Positions 24,401-33,600 of a DNA stretch of 64,000 nucleotides are shown here, piece after piece. The DNA comes from Congeria kusceri (lineage: Eukaryota > Mollusca > Bivalvia > Myida > Dreissenidae). Made by a program: the position numbers and the translations under genes. Location: positions 4,803,501-4,867,500 of the forward strand of contig CM051030.1 of the NCBI GenBank assembly GCA_027627225.1, given 5' to 3'. Positions within the stretch are counted from its first letter, which is position 1. Each line of letters begins with the position of its first letter. The notes below the pieces were generated by a model. It did no database searches. It was not told the origin of the DNA and saw only the letters and a program-made list of their open reading frames with translations.

Positions 24401-27400
24401 ACAAATACGCATATAATGTACAAACCATGTACAGTTACAAGAAGACTAAACCATCAAAAACATATGAGAACGAAATATAAAATGTTACAAATCTTTACTT
24501 TCGGTAAACTAGAATTCAAAGAGCGCAGCGGAGACAGCGTTCCAGGCAGGTATCTGCGCCAGATACAGTCGATCCAGAAGATTGCAACTAAAACCAAACA
24601 GATGATGGACAGCCGTCTGGCGGAGCTTATTAGCGAGACCGAACGCTTGTTTGCAAAGATTAAAGACGGCGCGTCTCTGACGCTGGAAGACATGGAATTC
24701 CTCAAAGGTTCGTTTGAAACCTATTGCCTCGTCAAAACGGTTTCATAACATTGTCCTTCCTTGTTTGTCCGATCGATAAAACTTGATCGGAAACGCGCAA
24801 TTTAGAGAGTTAGGATTTCATTTTCATTGTGTCTTGTAAAGGTATCCATGTGCTGGTAAAGGTTTGTCGAGATCGAACTGAGCTGGACTGGTTTTGCATC
24901 AGGCAGTGTTCCGTCAATTTTTAATGCTTGTTCAAGAGGAATATCTCAAAAGATATGAAGACCAGACAGTTCTCTACAAGATCATGCATTTTCCTCAATC
25001 CTTCTTAAGCTGTACTAAGACTAAAATTAGGTTAAATTCAACTTTTTTAGCACTAACAACCGTTGAAGTTTTACAGGAATAAACTGATATAAAATGACCT
25101 ATTTATGAAAGCGTCACATTAAATTTGTTTTTGGTTTAAGAAATATACTTGAGTTGTTACTAAGGTGCTCTGATGATGGCTTAGATAAACTTAAGGTGTC
25201 TATGCTTAACAGGTTGCACAGATGCATGGGTAAACACCAAAAGTAAGAGTTATGAAGACGAGAAACGTGACAAGGAAGAAGAGGTTAATCACTATAATAA
25301 AAATCTAACGTACCTGATTAACTATTCTAATACTCGTAAAAATGTGTCAAAACTGTCCAAAACATCAACTTGAGTGCTTTAATTCAAATGATTGGATTTT
25401 TAGCTCGACTTTTCGAAGAAAAAGCAAGCTATTATGCTCGCCCCGGCGTCGGCGTCAGCGTCGGCGTTGGGTCGGCGTCTGGTCTACGTTAAAGGTAAGC
25501 TAGTTTCTCAGGAATGGCTAGAGGGATTTTATTGAAACTTGAATAATTTATTCCCCATATTGAGATGAACCAATAAGCCAAGTTTGGTAACTCTAGTTAG
25601 AAATTTGTCAAAGCTATGGGCCTTTTTAAACTTCGAAAATGTATTTATAAGCATTTGGATAGGTTAAAGTTTTTTGGTAAGCTAGTTTCTCAGGAATGGC
25701 TTGAAGTATCGCATTCAAACGTGAAATATTTATTTCCCATATTAAAATATACCTATAAGCCAAGTTTGGTAACTCTAGTTTGAAATTTGTCAAAATTGTG
25801 AGCCTTTTACACTTAGAAATGTTACATAGAAGCTATTTGGATAGGTTTAAGTTTTTCGGTAAGCTAGTTTCTCAGGAATGACTTAAAGGATTTCATTCAA
25901 ACTTTAAACATTTATTCCCGATATTAAAATGAACCTATAAGCCAAGTTTGGTAACTCTAGTTTGAAATTTGTCAAAATAATGGGCCTTTTTACTCTTAGA
26001 AATTTAACATACAAGCTATTCGGATAGATTAAAGTTTTTGGTAAGTTAGTTTCTCCGGAATGGCTTTAGGGATTTTATTCAAACTTGAAACATGTATTCC
26101 CTTTATTAAAATGAACCCTTAGGCCAGTTTTGATAACTCTAGTTTGAAATTTGTCAAAATTAGGGGCCTTTTTACACTTAGAAATTTTACATACCACCTA
26201 TTGAGATAGGTTAAAGTTTTTCGGTAAGCTAGTTTCTCAGGAATGGGTTGAGGGAATCATTCAAACATAAAACACTTATTTCCTATATTAAAATGAACCC
26301 ATAGGCTAATTTCGGTAACTCTGATTTGAAATTTGTCAAAACTATTGACCTTTTTACACTTCGAAATTTTTCATTACCGCAGCAGGGGTGGCGGCGTGAT
26401 TTCCACTAGCCTACAGTAATACTTTACTTGGGATTGCATTTGGGGTGGGTTGTTGGGGTCAAGGTCACTGTTACTAAAAATAGAAACAGATTCAGTTAAA
26501 TTACTCGAGAACAAATTGAAATATTAATAATATTGAAATAATAATGACTTAATTTATAGATACCTTATATCTAAACATCGCATGAGATTGCATATGGGAT
26601 GGGTGTGGCCAATGTCACTGTTTGAAAATTAGAAAAATGCTTTCCACTCAGTAACTCGAGAACGAAATTAACTTTGTTTAATTAGCCCCTACTATCCATA
26701 CAGTTTGTTTAAAAACAACAACAACAAAGTAACTCTGAAAATCACAAGAAAAGTCGAGCGTACGGTCCTCCGACAGCTCTTTTATGGAATACGATTTGTT
26801 TATTTTAGGTTAGTTCCAAATGTCGTCTAATTTTGATAGAGTATAACTGGTGTTGCTCTTAAAAGAAAATTCAGTATTTATACATAACTTGGTGTTTTCG
26901 TTGTTGTTTTTTCAAAATATATCTATTTCTTGGCTGCACCTCGCAACCTAAAACCTCTTTTGAGAGTTATTGTCTGTATGTCCTTTTTACAAAATGTTTG
27001 ACTTTCGAATACAATGTTACATCCAAGTTTTCTTTGACATTGTAGGAAGAGCGGAAGAAGAAGCGAGAGCAAGAGGAAAAGGAAAAAGAAGAACATAGGA
27101 AAATCGCGGAGCAGAAAGCCGAAGTAAACATAAGTACTATGACTTCTATGGGATGAAATATTTTAACTTATAAGATCATCGATCCACTAAAAAAACACGA
27201 CGGAATCGCAGTGAAAAAAAATGTTACGTACAAATACTACAGAATAATACCGTTGAATGAAATCCAAACGGCCTGCAGCCTTCTTTGCACATATGCTGAT
27301 TGGCCATTTTGGCTTTTAAGGGACGATATGCAAAAAGTGCCTTTAAAGACTTAAGGAAATTTAAACTTAAAAAAATTCCTGTTATTCTTTTTGTGTGCCA

Positions 27401-27631
27401 TTTCGTAACCTTTTAATATCAGGTTCTTATTCTTCAAACAATAGTGCAAGTACTGTTAGGGAAATGTTTCTATCCTTAGGAAGAATTGAGAATAAAACTA
27501 GAGGAAGAAAAAAGGGAACGAGATAGGAAACTAAAACAAGAAGAGAAAGAGAGAGAAGAGCGGCGAATTGCTCAAGAGAAAGCTGACAGGGAGGCAAGAC
27601 GTCGCGATCCTAAAAAATGGAAAACTGCCAT
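20870..27631 (+). CDS. Exons 1-6 of copy A: helical and coiled-coil half
   Basis: Exon 1 encodes 39 residues ending KDNLEK. Exon 2 (YAESIMQKLKELKDRIPEEI) and exon 3 (RYLRQIQSIQKIATKTKQMM) look like amphipathic helices. Exon 4 holds GCTDAWVNTKSKS, then an acidic-basic run. Exons 5 and 6 are almost entirely Lys, Glu and Arg, with repeated EEK/REE heptad-like spacing, then RRRDPKKWKTA. The exon 3 acceptor was placed at 24,511-24,512 because only it keeps the phase-1 frame. Exon 4 ends at a weak donor (GTTAAT). Confidence 0.8.
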
Positions 27632-30600
27632 GTAAGTATGTATGACTCGGACTTATACCATACTTCATAAAGCTGCCTTTGTTTTTCGGTATTCAATAAC
27701 TGTGATATTAGAACTGGTTACTGGTGGGCGGAGCTTAATATGCAAGCTTATCGTGCAATAAGTAGCGTGCGGTATATTGAAATTTAGTTTTAATTTATAC
27801 GCACGCTACTTATTGCACGGTAAGCTTGCACATTCGGATCGCATCACGTGACTTTGCGACATCCCTAAATTTGGAAACGACACAGATTTCAAGCACGTCA
27901 AACATAACGTGACGTCTAGGAACTGCCCATTGGGATCGGCATTGTACAAAGTTGCGATGTGATCGGTAAATATGGTATAAAACACTTTTAGCACCCTTTG
28001 GCCTCAATATGTTAATTATTTAATCTCGCCCTGGGGACTCGTTAAATAACTAATATATTTCGGTCAAAGTATGCTACAACTTTTACTAAATGACATGGCA
28101 CGCTAGAACTCTATTGCATAATTTAACGATTAAGTGCACATTCGCGTTGTTAATTCAACAACGGTATTTTGAGTGGCATGTATCGAATTCATACGATTTA
28201 TTTACGAAAAATGTTTTTGTAATAATTTTATATTTTCATGCGTATACGATCAATGTCAAATAAATATACTTTTCTAGGTTTTGCCACGAACAGTTTAAAC
28301 TTCTTCCCCGATATTGTAAATTGATTAATATCCTTTCTTCGATCGTCACAAACACATCACACGCTTTTGAACGGTGATCTTTTGTGTAAAATTGGTTGCT
28401 CGTTAAACATGGATATACATGTGCATTGCAGGTTAATGTGCATGTAATTGACATTTGTGTTCCAAGATATATTTTCATTTAATGTAATTTATATAATTGT
28501 CAAACGTTTACCTAAAAAATATGCCAAGAACATATGCACCATTGCCAAAAACATATGCACCAATGCCAAAAACATATGCCGCATTGCCAAATACATAAGC
28601 CGCATAGCAAAAACACATGCACCATTGCAAATAAACAAATGCAGCATTGCCAAAAACATGTGCAGCATTGCTAGAAACATATACATCATTGACAAAAACA
28701 TAAACTACATTCCCAATTCACAAATTTTCAATCGGCGTGTCTTTTACATACCACAGATACAAAGGTGACGTTGGCGAACGTAAAACTTACCATCACGGAA
28801 TGAAAACTGCAGTTTCCTTCGCCGACAACGAAATGGGCGACAAAGAGATCGAGTGTACAGCAAGTGACGATTTTGATGATTACAACGCCATACTGGGCGA
28901 CGGGGAAAAAGCTGCAAGTCGAATTGTCTGCATACAATCAAAGAAAAGAAACTTGGGAACAGATGTAAGAATTTGCATAAATTATATAGCGTATCTGTTC
29001 ATTAACGTAAATGTATTATTTTCGCATGAGCAAAGCATTAGATAGCTAGATATAAGATGTTAAAAAAATATGTGGCGTGCATACGCGAAAGTATTGAGTT
29101 GAACTCGGCAGCTTCAGATAAAGCTGTTCGATGAAGTAGTTTAAGAATACACGATAAAACTATCGCGTAACCTCGCGATAGTGTTGATATGTTTTGCAGT
29201 TGTGCTTCACATTATTTCTTCAGGAACCGTTTATTGTAGATATTATCTACATATTTTAGCTCTTTCTATTTCGGTGATTGTCACCTTTTTGCTGCGCACA
29301 TTTCAGATACCGTTCCGTGTATTTATACCGTACGTGAAACCCGGCACAATAGCCGAAAAAATAGTCATCAAACAAAGCGTCAACGGTGGCGAATGGGAAA
29401 CGAAAGAAGTTGTTCAGGGTACGGACAACATTCGAAGAGCATGCGTATGTCATGTGCTAGATCTTTTGTCAATAGTGGTCAATATAGCTGTTTAAATGGA
29501 ATATAATTTGAAATGCAAGTGTCACACAAGTGCTTAATTTTAATGTATTCATATATATTTCTATTTAACACTGGCTTCCGTGATATGTTACACTAATGTT
29601 ATTTAGATTCTAATTTATAGTCATTTTCTTCTTCTGAGAGCTAATATTGCACCTTCTGGTTCTCAAGGGACGTTATGCTTATGTGCTTTATATCAAATAA
29701 TGACTCATTTTACGTTCCGTAATGAGACTTTTTATTTGTATTGCTATGCTGACGCTATTTTATACAGGCATAACGTCGTTTATTATTTTACCTAAAACGA
29801 CGTTATGCGTTCATTTAGGAGTTGTATGACGTCTCTCTGGCGGGCGTGGAACTGCTTGACGTCAACAGCTGCAAGCTAATGGTTGTCACTCGTCCAGTGG
29901 TACAGACAGTCTGCGTCAATGAACAAGAGGCTCAAATCAGATCTGATCTGGACTCCGATGTTAGAGTCCTGATTGAAGATGGTACATTTAAAGAGCCCAG
30001 CAGTATCGAAATGAAGGTTTCTGATTTTTTTTTATATGTTTCACATATTTAGAACTACAACGAAATCATATTTGCGTTATACTCCGTCATACGAGGATAA
30101 CAAATGGTCATGTACTTCAATAAGGTTAAGCCAGCTATCGGAAATTATGGTTACTCTTCATGGTCCCTAGTTCTTTGAAAAAATAATAATATAATATTGA
30201 TTTCGTAATATGAAAAGTATTATTTCTGAATACATTAATTTTCAATAAGTGCAACAGACAACTGTATCATCTCAACTATAATTCTAAGCCTGATTCCCTT
30301 GTCATAATTATGCTCATATGTATTGAAAAATGGAGCATGATTGTATTTTTATGTTGTCTATTTAAAGGGACTCAATCATTGTAGAGGGCCTCAAGGGGGC
30401 AATTTCTTAAAAAAACAATCTGAAGGTTAGATATTAATACTGGCATATAATATCGGTTAAAACAGAGTATATAAAATGGAAAAGAGTGTATGCATTGTGA
30501 GATAAAAATTAATATATAATATGGGTCTTGTTTGTTTGGCCCTTTTAATGTTTACATTTTGACGTCAGAAATGAGAGTATTGTGTATGACCATAGTTTAC

Positions 30601-33600
30601 ACACGACTCCTTACCAAGCATGATAACGCAGTTGGTTAAAGCGCTGTCTACTGTCATTACTTCGTATGACTCCTAATTCGTGAGTTCGATCCCCGCTTGG
30701 AGTTTTAATATTTCAGACTTTGTTTGCGGACGAGTTTTTATCAAATATCTCATTATGTATTATATTATTTTTTATTTTTTAATGCATATGTCATTGTTGA
30801 GCGCATTTATATCATATAATATCAGCTATAGTACAACAGGAATCCACTTTTTTATTGACATAGTCCCTTTAATAAAAAAACAAAACAATTATCTTTACAT
30901 TAATGTAATGGGTCATTGTTTTCCTTGTTAAAAAGTTGTTAATATTCGTGATCGTTTTATATATGGCACCAAGATCAGGATGAAATCGTATCCCGATCGG
31001 CTCTGATTACTCGCTCACATTTCGTCACTAACTAACACTTGATGACATTCCCAGCTCCAACCAATACGACCAGTAGATAGGCAAGAGTGCATGCGCCATG
31101 ATGACCGATGGAAACATGTACATAGTGCGACCTCCATGGTTTCCATAACCTGTGCATCACCATCCGTCAGACATATCAAAGTGGCATTTTCAGACACACA
31201 CCAATTAGGTACGGTATCAGATAGTTAGATATTATCGTGACAAAACTAACAATATTTGTACGCCCCCAACGACAGAGGGCAAGAACAAAAATGCATTGAA
31301 GATATTTATGGAATATTCGGCTTTGATTTTGAGTTCAGAAAATACGTACTAGTAACATGTGACATAGATTTTAGTTATATCGTTTTTTTTCGGAGCATTT
31401 CACACTTGCTATGTCAGTTATGTTTAAAAAGTTAACAAACTTCTTAAAATTTATTTCGTTCAGATAGTATTAGCATTCACAAAAATATACATTTTCTGTG
31501 CTGCGACTGCCAGGCTGTACATTCGTTATGTCATATCGGCTTTTAGACACTGGCATATACAGTATGGTTTTTTAAAGAAGCATTTTCTTCTAATGCTGGT
31601 GAAATTGTATTGCCTTGACATTATATTAGTATCAAACAACTACGATGTTCTTCTTAGGTAAGAAGCCAGCGGACCGTCGCTATCATCTGTGCCAGACAGA
31701 CAATTCAGACTGGCAGCTTGCGGACTTCGAGTACAGGCCTTCGACGGGCACCACTCTGCTTCTACTTCCGCCAAACGGGACATCGTACAAGTAAGGCCAG
31801 CTATTTCTTTAATTGCAAAAATGTATTGTTTCATTGTTCATGTATACAATTTTATTTACTGAGTTCTTGTTCAAAAACACGATGAGTGAATTGTGGAAAT
31901 TAAAATACAAGTGTTTGACCAAAAACTTTTGTTAGTGTTTTTCTGTATATTTAGTGGCATTTTTGGATGATCTGTGTACACAATTTATACATAGATACAC
32001 ACTTTTAATTTGTAGGTCTAAACATCTGAAAAGTATCGGTACATGAGATATTTTAATGAAACTTTATATGTAGATATAGACCTCGCTTGCGATTGCATAT
32101 GGGGTGGGTGGGGTCAAGGTCAAGGTCACCATTACTAAAAATTAAAAAAAAACGGTTTCAACGCAATAACTTTACAACAAATTTAGATATTTTAATGAAA
32201 TTTCATATATAGATACCTAAGGTCAAGGTCACCATTTCCTAGCCAGAGGTGTATGACCTTCACCTTGCACCCAGAACTTTCTTTCATTATTGTGCTGACT
32301 TTTATGCATTTCGTTCGAAAAATTTGGTTTTCGTGAAATTTCCACGTTTCTTGTTTTATTATTTGTATTGTATCAAAAACCAAGCTTCGCGGATTTGCTA
32401 CACGAAGTACATTTCGAAACTATCATTAATATACATTTCAAAATTAATACTTTACTGTCAATGCATCGAACTGCTTTACCAATTTAATGCTTATCTTCTT
32501 TTTATACATAGGGTCATCGATATTGGGCTAGAGGGTGGCATGTCAGACCAAGATGCCCTGAAAATAGTAGCTTCCTTTCAGCCAGCTAACGGCACAGCGG
32601 CAAAATTCATCTTCCGTCAGAAAAGTGAGAACCCGAAGGAGGCAATTCTGCTCGCCTCCCCGAGTGATCTTGTAGCTGAAAACATCGAGCAGTTAAAATC
32701 CAGTGGATACGACTTCGGTAAATTTATTTTCATTTTAAGGTTTTATTATTATAGCATGGACGAGTTAAAAGTTTTAAATCATAATAAGTATGATGCTGAG
32801 AATTTTGTTTTTGCTGACTACAACGTTATTAGATTTTGGCCATATTTACACTTTATAATGTAGGAAGACAAATATAGAGACTCGTGCACCGGGTATGGTT
32901 CAAGACCCATTGGCCATATTACACTGTATAATGTAAGAAGTACCTTTTTTTTTTTATACGACATCTTCTGGAACGTCCATGCCATGTATATCACTGAACA
33001 TAATTACAGGGTTTTGTTTTATTCAAACTTTGTACAGGGTTACGCCCTTATAAATTCTTTCAAAAATGATTTTTGAGTAAAAATGAAAATAGTTAATATG
33101 ATTTTTAAAAAGTTCACGCTCTTGTGACTGTTTTACATTGACGTTCACAAAATGTCTTTACGACGAGATTTGATTGACTATGCGATTAGCTATTCAAAAA
33201 GCTAGGACTTAATTGCTTGACAGAGATCTCTTATAAAAACATTCCTATACTGTCAACGGTGTTTGTCGGCGTTCGACCTAAGTAGGCGTCGGAATAATCC
33301 AATAGCGTACCGTCAGTTCCCTTGTTTAGCATATTTTATTTTCAAAATAATGACATACAAACAAATAGTCACATTTTACCATACATACATAATGGAAAAG
33401 AGTATTGGAACTTAAGTTCTACAAAATTATCGAGGGTCCTTCCCTAGGAATGGTTTTACCAGTTATAATGGTGACCAGCTTAATTTGAACAGTTGGTGTA
33501 AATTGTAATGTGCTCACGCACGGGGTCTTGAGCCTTATCGGCTTTACGTGTCCAAACAGGGATTACCTTACCAGTTCATTCTGTACATAGGCCCAGATGC

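Noticed and set aside
24380..24512. In-frame upstream extension of exon 3 with its own ATG
   Set aside because: The frame is open, but the acceptor at 24,511-24,512 joins exon 2 to exon 3 in phase; the upstream part is read as intron.
30612..30705. A functional tRNA gene
   Set aside because: It has A- and B-box-like segments, but I could not fold a proper acceptor stem and anticodon arm; it fits a tRNA-derived repeat better.
33224..33258. Possible 35-nt exon between exons 12 and 13
   Set aside because: It fits the phase, but the acceptor tract is poor and its AG is GG in copy B, so it is recorded only as a hypothesis.
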